Of a stretch of 11,021 nucleotides of DNA, positions 1 through 6,584 are shown piece after piece. The position numbers were made by a program, and so were the translations under genes. The notes under the pieces were generated by a model that was given only the letters and a program-made list of their open reading frames with translations, ran no database searches and was not told the DNA's origin. The stretch's first letter is position 1; each line of letters begins with the position of its first letter. Source of the DNA: SIG438 sp034117945 (GTDB lineage Bacteria > Bacillota > Clostridia > HGM11514); the NCBI GenBank assembly GCA_034117945.1, contig JAXEOR010000149.1, forward strand, positions 1 to 11,021, in the 5' to 3' direction.

Positions 1-25
1 TTCAGTAGGCATTATTTATAGAGCA

Positions 26-54
26 TTGTCAATAGATCGATCATAAAATATAAT
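26..54 (+). promoter_or_regulatory. Sigma-A promoter of the small HTH regulator
   Basis: TTGTCA (26-31), a 17-bp spacer and a perfect TATAAT (49-54) form a near-consensus vegetative promoter. Transcription should begin near position 60, almost on the ribosome binding site AAGGAG (61-66), so the 5' leader would be very short. The spacer contains the palindrome GATCGATC (35-42), which could be an operator, though this is only a suggestion from its position. Confidence 0.75.
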
Positions 55-73
55 AAACATAAGGAGAATGCCC

Positions 74-289
74 ATGATCACATACAAACCCTTTTATCAA
101 ACAATGAAGAAAAAAGGCTTTACCACCTATAAATTAATCACACAGTATCACATCAGCCGCAGTTTGCTGGATCGTCTGCGGCATAACAAGCCCATCAGCA
201 CGGTAACGCTCAATGATTTGTGTGAAATTTTAGACTGCCGGGTGGAGGATATTCTGTTGTACCAAAAAGAAACAGAGGAGGATTCTTAG
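74..289 (+). CDS. Small Cro/C1-type (XRE family) HTH transcriptional regulator
   Basis: A 71-residue single-domain DNA-binding protein of the YozG-like Cro/C1 group. Residues about 6-62 carry the helix-turn-helix. The family pattern is visible as MITYKPF at the start, then SRSLLDRLRHNKPISTVTL and the diagnostic LCEILDCRVEDIL. There is no sensor or dimerisation domain, so it probably acts as a simple repressor or antitoxin-like regulator with unknown targets. An ATG six bases upstream (68) leaves only one base after AAGGAG (61-66), whereas the ATG at 74 has about seven, so 74 is the better start. No toxin-like partner is visible beside it; whatever lies upstream is outside the window. It is convergent with the heparinase-like gene. 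The family is near certain, the role unknown. Confidence 0.9.
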   Translation: MITYKPFYQTMKKKGFTTYKLITQYHISRSLLDRLRHNKPISTVTLNDLCEILDCRVEDILLYQKETEEDS

Positions 290-309
290 CGTTCCTCCCC
301 TGCTTTTTT
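275..309 (+). terminator. Intrinsic terminator, probably bidirectional
   Basis: GGAGGA (277-282) pairs with TCCTCC (293-298) around a 10-nt loop, followed by a T run at 304-309. The stem overlaps the stop codon of the HTH gene. Read on the minus strand, the same stem is followed by a T-rich tract (complement of 262-274), so it could also end the convergent heparinase-like transcript, which stops at 308. The stem is short, hence moderate confidence. Confidence 0.6.
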
Positions 310-2734
310 ATTGAATTTCCCAGCGATCTCCCGCGGCGGTATAGGTGCGATCTCCCATGGTGATCACAAAGCCTTGATCTCCCGCTTCAGCCGTTAGCGA
401 AATGCCGCCCCACAGCAGTCTGCTGCCCTGCAGCTCCAGCCGGCTTTCACCCTTGGATGCCACTTCAATCACGGTAATCACTCTGTGGAAGGGGGCTTTT
501 TGGGCAGTCATCCAAACCCGCTTCACTTCTTTCCCTTCTTTCTCTCCAAAGGATTCCCGGGAAATTTCCGCATTCCAGTTCATGGGCAGCACCCTGGCCT
601 GCACCTTTTCTCCCTGAATGCAAACCCCATTCTGCTCCGTTGTAACCTCTTGATTGGTACAGAATAAAAAGGCAGATGCGTGAGGCAGTTGATACGCCAC
701 CTCATCCATCACCAGATACAGGTGAGAATCCGGCGAAAAAATTCTGCGGTAATTGCAGGTATATAATCCCTTTTTCCAGGTGCCGGTTAACTCCGCCGTA
801 TAACGCCACACACCGTTTTCCAGGCAGGATTCCGTCACCTTACCGCCCCCCGTAAAAATCTGATTATAGGACAACCCGGAAGGATTGATGGGCAAAAACA
901 AATTGTGGCTTTTGGCCAGCGCCATCTGATCTGTAAAAGGAGAGGAATAAGCGCAGATTCCCCGATCCATCAGCAGCACCTCTCCCCCGGCCTCCAACAA
1001 AACAGAGCCGTTGTCACTGTGGCAGTGAGAAAAGAAATTCGGTCCGCTGACTGCGTGAAAATGAACCAATCCGGCGTCCTCTGTTTGAGAAAGGTATCCC
1101 ACCTGTCCGATGCAGGTCAAATTCCAAAAGCCGGGATCAGCCACCGATGCCATCTCCTGTGGTTCCACAGTCTCTCCCAGCAGGAAATGATACATCCCCA
1201 CCAAACCGGGATCTTTTTTTCCGCAATATTTTTGATACAATTTCCGCCATTTTTCCTGATGCTCTCCCACCCGGGAATACACAGCGGCAATCCAAAAAGC
1301 ATAGGGGCCTCCATGGGCATCGTTTACCCCCATAAAGCCATCGCCGTCTCCTGCTGTAGACAGCATTGCCAGGGCATACCGCTCCGTTTTTTTGAGGCAG
1401 TCCGGCAAATAATCCTCATAATTTTCTTTTCTGTACTTCGCAAGCAAATAATAGGAAACCAGTGCTTCTGAAATGGTATAATTCCAATAACCCGGTCCCT
1501 CCGGTGTTCCGCCGTCCGGATAAATATAGTTTTCTAGTGCCTCTTTCAGCACAGCCTCCCCTTCATCCACCCTGCTGCGAAAACGGGGATAATCATAGGC
1601 AAGGGCGATCAATGCCGCAATTCTTCCGTGGCAAAATACAATTCCCTGATTCATATGGTGAATGTATTCCATAATATGAAAATCGCAGTCCATCCGGGAC
1701 AGACCCTTTAAAATCATGGCATTGTGAATGATGTTTCTGCCGTGCCAGGTCAGCAAATGCCCTGCCAGATCCAACACACAGGCGCAGGCACTGAGCAAGC
1801 AGTCTTCCGTAAAGGATCGATGATGCCAGGTAGCACCCGGGAAAGCACCCATAATTCCCTCGCACCAGTTTTTGGTGCAGGCAACCGAAAGCGCCGTTCG
1901 GCAGGCCAGGCGAAGCATTGGCTCGTTTTGCTCCACCGCTCCCACAAAGGCCAGGGTTTTCATCATTCCCGCTGGATTTTCTCCCCCTCTGTCACGATCC
2001 CGGATCCAGCGAATGTCTGAGGTTTTGATATACTCTCCGATGTCTTCCTCCGGTACCCGGGTGAGATACTGCTCCGCTTTTTGCTTCATCACCTGATACA
2101 ACCGGTCAAAGGGTGGGTGTTTTCTCTTTTCCCGCATTTGTTCCAGCTCCCGGGAGGTCATCACCATCCCGATTCTGGGCTCCAGGCTTCTGGGAGACTC
2201 CTCAAAGCAGCCCTCCCACTCTGTTGAATAACCGGATGTTCTTTGCTCCATCTCCCTTTGCTTTGCCCGGTTGGCCAATCCCATCCAAAATAAACGGACG
2301 GAACTGTTTCCTTCGGAATAAACGGAAATGGTAAAACGGGTCATTTCATGGCCGCAGATTTCGCCAACCATTTCGTGATTCTCATTCAAACCGTAAAAAT
2401 CCAGTGCCTTCACTTCGTGACCGTCTATGACGCAGGTAACCGTCACTCTGGTTTTTTCGTCCGCGCCGGCATTTAACTGGAGCAGATCATAGCCGTCCAG
2501 AATCAGATGGCAGTCCCGGCTGAGTGTGCAGCTGGGCTCTCCGGTTCCGGCCCCCCGCTCCACCTCAACAGAAACATTGCACCAGGCAGGCTTGGCCTGC
2601 GCAACAGCCTTAGGGTGATACTCCACCGCATAGTTTTGAAACACGCTGTACTTCCGTTTGCAAGGATAAGATTCTCCACTGTCCCAATAAGGCTCAAAAA
2701 TGGTTTCCGCCTCATTGATGGGAATGTTATTCAC
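308..2734 (-). CDS. Heparinase II/III family protein (putative polysaccharide lyase)
   Basis: An 808-residue protein of the heparinase II/III superfamily, enzymes that cleave uronic-acid-containing polysaccharides by beta-elimination. The C-terminal beta-sandwich signature is clear: HCHSDNGSVLLEAGGEVLLMDRG near residues 570-592. Upstream lies an alpha/alpha-toroid region with PDGGTPEGPGYWNYT (about 406-420), whose tyrosines occupy the usual catalytic neighbourhood. The N-terminal third (about 1-190) is beta-rich and accessory. With the start chosen there is no signal peptide, so it is probably cytoplasmic and acts on imported oligosaccharides; the substrate cannot be told. AAGGAG (2744-2749) touches the ATG at 2743 with no spacing, but leaves nine bases to the in-frame GTG at 2734, so GTG is preferred. 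The longer ORF to 2848 is excluded because the promoter lies inside it. Transcribed alone, with no transporter or other sugar gene beside it. Confidence 0.88.
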   Translation of the reverse strand: MNNIPINEAETIFEPYWDSGESYPCKRKYSVFQNYAVEYHPKAVAQAKPAWCNVSVEVERGAGTGEPSCTLSRDCHLILDGYDLLQLNAGADEKTRVTVTCVIDGHEVKALDFYGLNENHEMVGEICGHEMTRFTISVYSEGNSSVRLFWMGLANRAKQREMEQRTSGYSTEWEGCFEESPRSLEPRIGMVMTSRELEQMREKRKHPPFDRLYQVMKQKAEQYLTRVPEEDIGEYIKTSDIRWIRDRDRGGENPAGMMKTLAFVGAVEQNEPMLRLACRTALSVACTKNWCEGIMGAFPGATWHHRSFTEDCLLSACACVLDLAGHLLTWHGRNIIHNAMILKGLSRMDCDFHIMEYIHHMNQGIVFCHGRIAALIALAYDYPRFRSRVDEGEAVLKEALENYIYPDGGTPEGPGYWNYTISEALVSYYLLAKYRKENYEDYLPDCLKKTERYALAMLSTAGDGDGFMGVNDAHGGPYAFWIAAVYSRVGEHQEKWRKLYQKYCGKKDPGLVGMYHFLLGETVEPQEMASVADPGFWNLTCIGQVGYLSQTEDAGLVHFHAVSGPNFFSHCHSDNGSVLLEAGGEVLLMDRGICAYSSPFTDQMALAKSHNLFLPINPSGLSYNQIFTGGGKVTESCLENGVWRYTAELTGTWKKGLYTCNYRRIFSPDSHLYLVMDEVAYQLPHASAFLFCTNQEVTTEQNGVCIQGEKVQARVLPMNWNAEISRESFGEKEGKEVKRVWMTAQKAPFHRVITVIEVASKGESRLELQGSRLLWGGISLTAEAGDQGFVITMGDRTYTAAGDRWEIQ

Positions 2735-2777
2735 CGTTAACATCTCCTTTTTTGCCCAAAAGGCATTTTTCGGGGGT

Positions 2778-2806
2778 ATTGTACCATAGATATTTGTAAA
2801 AATCAA
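2778..2806 (-). promoter_or_regulatory. Sigma-A promoter of the heparinase-like gene
   Basis: Reading the minus strand: TTGATT (2801-2806), a 17-bp spacer, then TACAAT (2778-2783) with TGG before it, an extended -10. Expected start is near 2771, leaving a leader of roughly 35 nt. A palindrome ACAATTGT (2806-2813) abuts the -35 and could be an operator. The promoter lies downstream of the terminator at 2845-2892, making this an independent transcription unit. Confidence 0.72.
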
Positions 2807-2844
2807 CAATTGTAACACACTTGAAATATTTTTATTGCTTTGCG

Positions 2845-2892
2845 GCAAAAATAAATACCAGCCGCAGCATTTTATTACTGCAACTGGTATTT
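2845..2892 (-). terminator. Strong intrinsic terminator after the Asp23 gene
   Basis: On the minus strand AAATACCAG (2884-2892) pairs with CTGGTATTT (2853-2861), extended inward after a two-base mismatch by GCAG/CTGC (2878-2881 with 2864-2867). ATTTTT follows (2847-2852). The 9-bp plus 4-bp stem and the T tract make this a convincing Rho-independent terminator. It ends the Asp23 transcript, and with it any spoIIIA read-through, before the heparinase-like gene. Confidence 0.85.
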
Positions 2893-2937
2893 TCAGAAAG
2901 CAAGAAACTGTTTTTGAGGCCGGAACAGAAGCGGTTT

Positions 2938-3372
2938 TTATTCCTGCGAATCTGTAGGCTGCTCCTCTTTCTCCTGAGGCTCAGGCTGGGCCTCCTGAAC
3001 CGGCGGCTCAGGCTCTTCCTTTTCCATCTTTACCCCCTGAACATGTACGTCAATCTTAGATGCATTCAGCCCCGTCATGGTTTCCACATTCTTTTTCACC
3101 GCCTGCTGCACGCAAAGCGCAACCTCCGGTATTTTGACGCCGTATTCCACCACCAGATAAAGATCGATCGAGACCTCGCCCTCCTTCATCTCTATCTTGA
3201 CGCCCTTAGACAAATTCTTTTTTCCGATCAGGTCATAAATCCCGCTGGCCAGGCTGGCGCTCATGCTGGCAACTCCCTGTACCTCAGCCGCCGCAAGGCC
3301 TGCGATGGTTGCAACCACATCCTCGGAAATTTTAACGCTGCCTACTGTTTGCTCCGTCATTTGTTCTTCCAA
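2938..3372 (-). CDS. yqhY: Asp23/Gls24 family envelope-stress protein (YqhY-like)
   Basis: A 144-residue protein. Residues about 10-114 form the Asp23/Gls24 domain: GSVKISEDVVATIAGLAAAEVQGV at the start, VEYGVKIPEVALCVQQAVKKNVETMTGL in the middle and IDVHVQGV at the end. The last 30 residues are a Glu/Pro/Gln-rich acidic tail. In B. subtilis the gene next after spoIIIAH is yqhY, an Asp23 protein linked genetically to acetyl-CoA carboxylase control and followed by accB-accC; position and family match here, but accBC are absent. The start is TTG at 3372, eight bases after AGGGAGG; the upstream GTG (3405) lacks a ribosome binding site and the ATG at 3360 is too far from one. It has its own promoter and a strong terminator. 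Family is certain; the yqhY name rests on synteny. Confidence 0.9.
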   Translation of the reverse strand: MEEQMTEQTVGSVKISEDVVATIAGLAAAEVQGVASMSASLASGIYDLIGKKNLSKGVKIEMKEGEVSIDLYLVVEYGVKIPEVALCVQQAVKKNVETMTGLNASKIDVHVQGVKMEKEEPEPPVQEAQPEPQEKEEQPTDSQE

Positions 3373-3390
3373 AGAAATTACCTCCCTTGC

Positions 3391-3473
3391 ATGATTTACA
3401 AGCACTTTTACAGATCACAAAAAATACTGGGTTTGTATTTATTATATCATAAGCGCCTCCCTTTGTAAATCAT
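3391..3473. repeat. Perfect 11-bp inverted repeat flanking the Asp23 promoter
   Basis: ATGATTTACAA (3391-3401) and its exact complement TTGTAAATCAT (3463-3473) are separated by 61 bp. One arm covers the -35 box and the spoIIIAH stop codon; the other sits in the 5' leader just ahead of the ribosome binding site. It may be a pair of operator half-sites or a long-range RNA pairing present only in read-through transcripts. Function is inferred from position only. Confidence 0.6.
3441..3469 (-). promoter_or_regulatory. Sigma-A promoter of the Asp23 gene
   Basis: On the minus strand TTTACA (3464-3469), a 17-bp spacer and a perfect TATAAT (3441-3446), preceded by TGA as an extended -10. The -35 box begins immediately after the spoIIIAH stop codon (3470-3472). 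Expected transcription start is near 3434, giving a leader of about 60 nt. This would allow vegetative expression independent of the sporulation operon upstream. Confidence 0.8.
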
Positions 3474-3991
3474 TTTATCTCAATTATTTTAATTTTATCC
3501 GCTCCCAATCCTGTTTCTGCCATAACGGGGGATAAAATTTTTGCCATTTCCTCCGCCTCCAGCCCATCGGATGGAACGGTAACGGAAACACCTGCTTCTG
3601 TAATGAACACCACAGCGTCATCAAAGCCCTTTGCCTTTAATTCATTTTCAATTTTACTTTCCTGCTCGGTTGATTTTGCCATCTGCGTCATTGCCTGAAC
3701 TGCCTGCTCGATAGAAGCGGCGTCAGAAGCGGTATTTTCCGTCACCTCCCGAAGCAAATCTAGGGCTTCTGCCCGCGCCTCGTCCCGGCTCAGCTTGGCC
3801 TGTGAAAAATAGTCCACGCCATCTCCGTTCACAAACTGAGCTTCCCCGTATAATTTAGGCGAAGGAGACACCTCCGCCCCCTCCTGACTGATCACCGGCT
3901 CTGCCTGTTTGCCCTGCTGTCCCGTCAGATAGGCGCCCGCTACAATCAGCAGGCACATTGCCACCACCACAAACTGTCTTTTCCGAATCAA
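3470..3991 (-). CDS. spoIIIAH: Stage III sporulation protein AH (ring-forming, SpoIIQ partner)
   Basis: A 173-residue mother-cell protein. One membrane helix (about residues 7-25) is followed by a linker and an extracellular YscJ/FliF-like ring-building domain. Family landmarks are YFSQAKLSRDEARAEALDLL (about 61-80), a helical stretch to about 119 and KGFDDAVVFITEAGVSVTVPS (121-141). In B. subtilis this domain docks onto forespore SpoIIQ in the intermembrane space and completes the channel. The start is TTG at 3991, overlapping the spoIIIAG stop by four bases (TTGA), with GGGAG nine bases upstream. As last gene of the operon it relies on translational coupling; no terminator follows it before the Asp23 gene. 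SpoIIQ is not encoded in the window. Confidence 0.94.
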   Translation of the reverse strand: MIRKRQFVVVAMCLLIVAGAYLTGQQGKQAEPVISQEGAEVSPSPKLYGEAQFVNGDGVDYFSQAKLSRDEARAEALDLLREVTENTASDAASIEQAVQAMTQMAKSTEQESKIENELKAKGFDDAVVFITEAGVSVTVPSDGLEAEEMAKILSPVMAETGLGADKIKIIEIK

Positions 3992-4515
3992 TGCTTTCCG
4001 CTCCCTTCCAATACCTCAATTCTGTTGATCCCAATCTGCAGCACTGCACCGGCGGCCCGTTTTAAGGCCTCCTTCACCTCCGGCGACCCTGCCCCCTGAG
4101 CGATGATCACAGCCCCACCTACGGTTGGATAATATTCCTCCAGCACCACGGGGTCGTCTCCGCCGGACAGTACAATCGCCGACTCCTGGGTTTTCCCTGT
4201 TTCCGACACATTGCTTTTTGTGTCCTGCGCAACTGAAATTTTCCCCCGACTTTTTGGGGTCAGCATAACGGTCACCTTGCCCGCTCCCTCCACCTGCTGA
4301 AGGGTTTTTTCCAATCTGGTCTCCAGCTGCTCTAAGTATTGCTGTCCGTCGGACAATGAGGCTGAAGCCGGCTCCGTCTTTTCTTTTTTGCCGCCGCCCC
4401 ATCCGGCCGCCAGCAAAAGCACCGCCCCTATGATTAATATGATCCAAAGAGTTTGTTTATTCTGTTCTCCTAACTTTTTTATCAGCCTTTGGAACAGATT
4501 CATTCCGTCTCCCAT
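3988..4515 (-). CDS. spoIIIAG: Stage III sporulation protein AG
   Basis: A 175-residue membrane-anchored ring protein. After a basic N-terminus there is one membrane helix (about 22-38). The extracytoplasmic part has a helical segment (53-74), then VEGAGKVTVMLTPKS (75-89) and VVLEEYYPTVGGAVIIAQGAGSPEVKEALKRA (123-154) ending in INRIEVL, the typical SpoIIIAG ring-building motif with an inserted Ser/Thr/Gly-rich loop (about 90-120). In B. subtilis it forms a large ring in the mother-cell membrane. Two starts are possible: ATG 4515, seven bases after GGGAGG, which overlaps spoIIIAF by 16 bases, or ATG 4503, which gives a classic ATGA overlap and a 171-residue product. I prefer 4515 for its stronger ribosome binding site. 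Confidence 0.94.
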   Translation of the reverse strand: MGDGMNLFQRLIKKLGEQNKQTLWIILIIGAVLLLAAGWGGGKKEKTEPASASLSDGQQYLEQLETRLEKTLQQVEGAGKVTVMLTPKSRGKISVAQDTKSNVSETGKTQESAIVLSGGDDPVVLEEYYPTVGGAVIIAQGAGSPEVKEALKRAAGAVLQIGINRIEVLEGSGKH

Positions 4516-4949
4516 GTCATAACCTCCCGGGGAATCCCGTACAGTTCGGAAATCCGGCTCATCACCTTTTCTGAAACGGGCTGATTGGCAATAATATGAA
4601 GGCTTTGCACCTGGCCGAAGGGGGAAAGGGAAAAATCAAAGCTGAGCCGGGCATCAGACAGCTGGGGAAGGGTACGGCGAATATCCTCAGAAAGCTGATT
4701 GGCATATTCTTCAAAGATTTGCTGCTGCTGAACCTGCTCCAACTGCTTCAATTCTCCCTGGGGGAGCTGCGCCGGAAGGATCTCCTCCCCCGTCAGGGAA
4801 ATTCCTCCCACCGCGTCCAAGGCCGCCGCCATAAAAAACAGCCCCAGCACAAAGGAAACATATTTTGCCGCACTGCCCAAAGGAAGTACAATTCTCACCG
4901 CCTGAATCAAAAGAATTGCTCCTGTTAAGGTCAGAACCAGTCTCATCAT
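4500..4949 (-). CDS. spoIIIAF: Stage III sporulation protein AF
   Basis: A 149-residue protein with two N-terminal membrane helices (about 3-23 and 30-48) and a C-terminal domain with a helical stretch (62-95) followed by ARLSFDFSLSPFGQVQSLHI and VSEKVMSRISELYGIPREVM, the AF version of the ring-building fold. It is shorter than the B. subtilis protein (about 206 residues), mostly in the linker. The start is uncertain. The frame is open to a TTG at 4991 and has GTGs at 4973 and 4958, but the hairpin at 4991-5027 and alignment to the family N-terminus favour the ATG at 4949, which has AAAGG eleven bases upstream. It is separated from spoIIIAE by about 90 bases, the only loose junction in the operon, and overlaps spoIIIAG. 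Confidence 0.9.
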   Translation of the reverse strand: MMRLVLTLTGAILLIQAVRIVLPLGSAAKYVSFVLGLFFMAAALDAVGGISLTGEEILPAQLPQGELKQLEQVQQQQIFEEYANQLSEDIRRTLPQLSDARLSFDFSLSPFGQVQSLHIIANQPVSEKVMSRISELYGIPREVMTWETE

Positions 4950-4990
4950 TATTTTCACGGCCTTTCTGCCCACAAGTCCTGATGGAAACA

Positions 4991-5027
4991 ATACGCATTT
5001 CTCTTACCGTGGGCCGATAATGCGTAT
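4991..5027 (-). repeat. Hairpin in the spoIIIAE-spoIIIAF gap
   Basis: ATACGCATT (4991-4999) and AATGCGTAT (5019-5027) form a perfect 9-bp inverted repeat with a 19-nt loop, lying between the spoIIIAE stop and the likely spoIIIAF start. No T run follows, so it is not a typical terminator. It may be an RNA processing or stability element, or an operator for internal initiation. Confidence 0.6.
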
Positions 5028-5040
5028 GACAACAACCCTC

Positions 5041-6192
5041 TCACATAACTCCCCCTCCTCCCGCTGCAATCATCATAATCAGGATGAGGCAAAACAACAC
5101 TGCGCACATAAAAAGCACCGCCAGCATCATGCCGATGCATCCGGCTGCGTCTGACAGCAGCTTGCCAAGAGCCGGGCTGCCTAAGGGGGAGGAAAATGCC
5201 GTCCCCACCCGAAACATCCAAAGCTGAAGGGTCAAAGTGACCGCCACATGGGCAAACACCAGCAGCAGTATGATCATACCGCTGATTCCCACCCCTTTGC
5301 GGAGAACAGAGGAAAAGGACAGCACCAGCTCCACGCTTTCCGACAGCATTCCCCCTACCACCGGAACAAAATTCCCCACAGCAAACCGAGCCGTCCTACT
5401 GACCATAACGTCCACATTCTGCCCGGTAACAGAATAGACTGCAGACAAGCCGGAAAACACCGTCAAGATCGCCCCCAGAATCCATTTCATTGCATTTTTC
5501 ACCAATCCGATCAGTCCATCCAGCTTGCCTCCTTCTGAAAGAGCATTGGCAATGCAAAGCAGAAAGCAGCCATAAATGGCCGGCACCAGCCACCGATCCA
5601 CTGCGTTAATAATAAAGGAGGCTGCCCCATACAATACCGGATGCAGCAGAGACGCCCCCGTCACCTGCCCAGAGCCAGCCAGCAAGGCCGCCATCACAGG
5701 GGCCAGCACCGTTACAAACTCGCTCATATCTCCAATGGCCTCCCGGCTTTGCCGAACGCTGACCTCAAACATCCCTACCGTCACTGCGCACATGGCTGCG
5801 GCGCAGATAAAGCCTGCCGCACCTCCCGCCCCCTCCGAGCCAAGGCTGTCCAGCTGCCCTACTGCGCTGCACAGCACCACCAGCAACAGCAGCAGTCCAA
5901 AGGAGGCCGCATTTTGCTTCAGCTCTCCCCACAGCAGCATACCAAGCCAGTGCAGTATTCCCGAAGGGGTGACGGATAGCTCTCCCGTCACCAATGCCTC
6001 CAGCGCCTTTTGAGGGGAAAAATCCGGCACAAGCTCCTCCAGGGAATCCGCCAAGGAATCCTCATAATAATCGTCAATTGCCTGTCCGCCCCCCGCCCGG
6101 TACTGCGCCTCCAGTGCCGGATCCAGTGCCGCTTTTCCCAGTGAAGGAATCCAAAGCAAGCAAAGTATCATCCATAACAATCGTTTTTTCAT
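5041..6192 (-). CDS. spoIIIAE: Stage III sporulation protein AE (polytopic membrane protein)
   Basis: A 383-residue integral membrane protein of the SpoIIIA channel, close to the roughly 400 residues of the B. subtilis protein. It begins with a cleavable-looking signal (1-22, KKRLLWMILCLLWIPSLGKA), then an acidic extracytoplasmic stretch (23-75) and about seven hydrophobic segments (about 96-114, 123-143, 160-180, 185-215, 230-252, 302-325, 349-376). Family landmarks are VLAPVMAALLAGSG (162-175) and FVPVVGGMLSESVELVLSFSSVLRKGVG (275-302). The ATG overlaps the spoIIIAD stop by four bases (ATGA), with GGAGG just upstream, so translation is coupled. Its exact mechanical role in the channel is not settled. 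Identification is secure from sequence and gene order. Confidence 0.95.
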   Translation of the reverse strand: MKKRLLWMILCLLWIPSLGKAALDPALEAQYRAGGGQAIDDYYEDSLADSLEELVPDFSPQKALEALVTGELSVTPSGILHWLGMLLWGELKQNAASFGLLLLLVVLCSAVGQLDSLGSEGAGGAAGFICAAAMCAVTVGMFEVSVRQSREAIGDMSEFVTVLAPVMAALLAGSGQVTGASLLHPVLYGAASFIINAVDRWLVPAIYGCFLLCIANALSEGGKLDGLIGLVKNAMKWILGAILTVFSGLSAVYSVTGQNVDVMVSRTARFAVGNFVPVVGGMLSESVELVLSFSSVLRKGVGISGMIILLLVFAHVAVTLTLQLWMFRVGTAFSSPLGSPALGKLLSDAAGCIGMMLAVLFMCAVLFCLILIMMIAAGGGGVM

Positions 6193-6575
6193 AAGGCCTC
6201 CGCAATTCCGGCCAGCCGATCAAACAAAGAGGTCAGCAATGGCAGGCTCATGAACAGTATGGTCATTTTGGTGCAAAACTCCAGCGCTCCTGCCAGGGCG
6301 GATTCTCCTGCATCCCGGCAAAGGGCGGCGGCAAATTGTCCTAAGTAAGCGGTTCCTACCACCTTATACAAAATTGTCATCAGCTCCTGACGAATGCCGC
6401 ACCGCAGCGCAATCCCGTCCAACGTTTCCTTTAGCTTCAAAAAATGCTGAGCGGCAAACAAAAAAATCAGTACGCAGGCCACCAGAGAAATCGCCATGGA
6501 AAACTCCGGATGATGCCGCCTGAGCAACAGCGCCAGCACCGCCGCACTCAAGGCAAGTCCGATGATTTGAAACAA
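6189..6575 (-). CDS. spoIIIAD: Stage III sporulation protein AD
   Basis: A 128-residue membrane protein with hydrophobic segments at about 3-18, 25-43, 68-85 and 100-125. The family core is KVVGTAYLGQFAAALCRDAGESALAGALEFCTKMTIL (71-107), matching the B. subtilis pattern IIGIAYIAEFGAQLTKDAG. Together with AC it forms part of the membrane platform of the SpoIIIA-SpoIIQ channel. The start is TTG at 6575: no ATG exists in frame before the conserved N-terminal FQIIGLAL, and AAGGGG (6581-6586) lies five bases upstream, overlapping the spoIIIAC stop codon. This suggests coupled translation. It overlaps spoIIIAE by four bases. Confidence 0.94.
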   Translation of the reverse strand: MFQIIGLALSAAVLALLLRRHHPEFSMAISLVACVLIFLFAAQHFLKLKETLDGIALRCGIRQELMTILYKVVGTAYLGQFAAALCRDAGESALAGALEFCTKMTILFMSLPLLTSLFDRLAGIAEAL

Positions 6576-6584
6576 AACAGCCCC

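Noticed and set aside
905..1471. 188-codon ORF on the + strand
   Set aside because: It is antisense inside the heparinase-like gene, with no domain motif and no promoter of its own.
2744..2848. N-terminal extension of the heparinase-like protein to an upstream ATG
   Set aside because: It would include the sigma-A promoter and run into the terminator stem. The hydrophobic stretch SSVLQLLIFTNIYG in it is therefore not taken as a signal peptide.
3440..3465. Minimal ORF (ATG ATA TAA) after AAGGGAGG, minus strand
   Set aside because: A ribosome-binding-site-like sequence followed by a two-codon ORF is visible, but it coincides with the Asp23 -10 region and is upstream of the expected transcript start. 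Most likely chance.
2821..3468. 215-codon Leu/Arg-rich ORF on the + strand
   Set aside because: The leucine-rich stretch is the complement of the Glu/Gln-rich tail of the Asp23 protein. It also crosses a terminator and a promoter.
4991..5070. Internal sigma-E promoter ahead of spoIIIAF
   Set aside because: CATACGCA is a fair -10 match, but none of the 13-15 bp spacings gives a recognisable -35, so it is not listed as a promoter.
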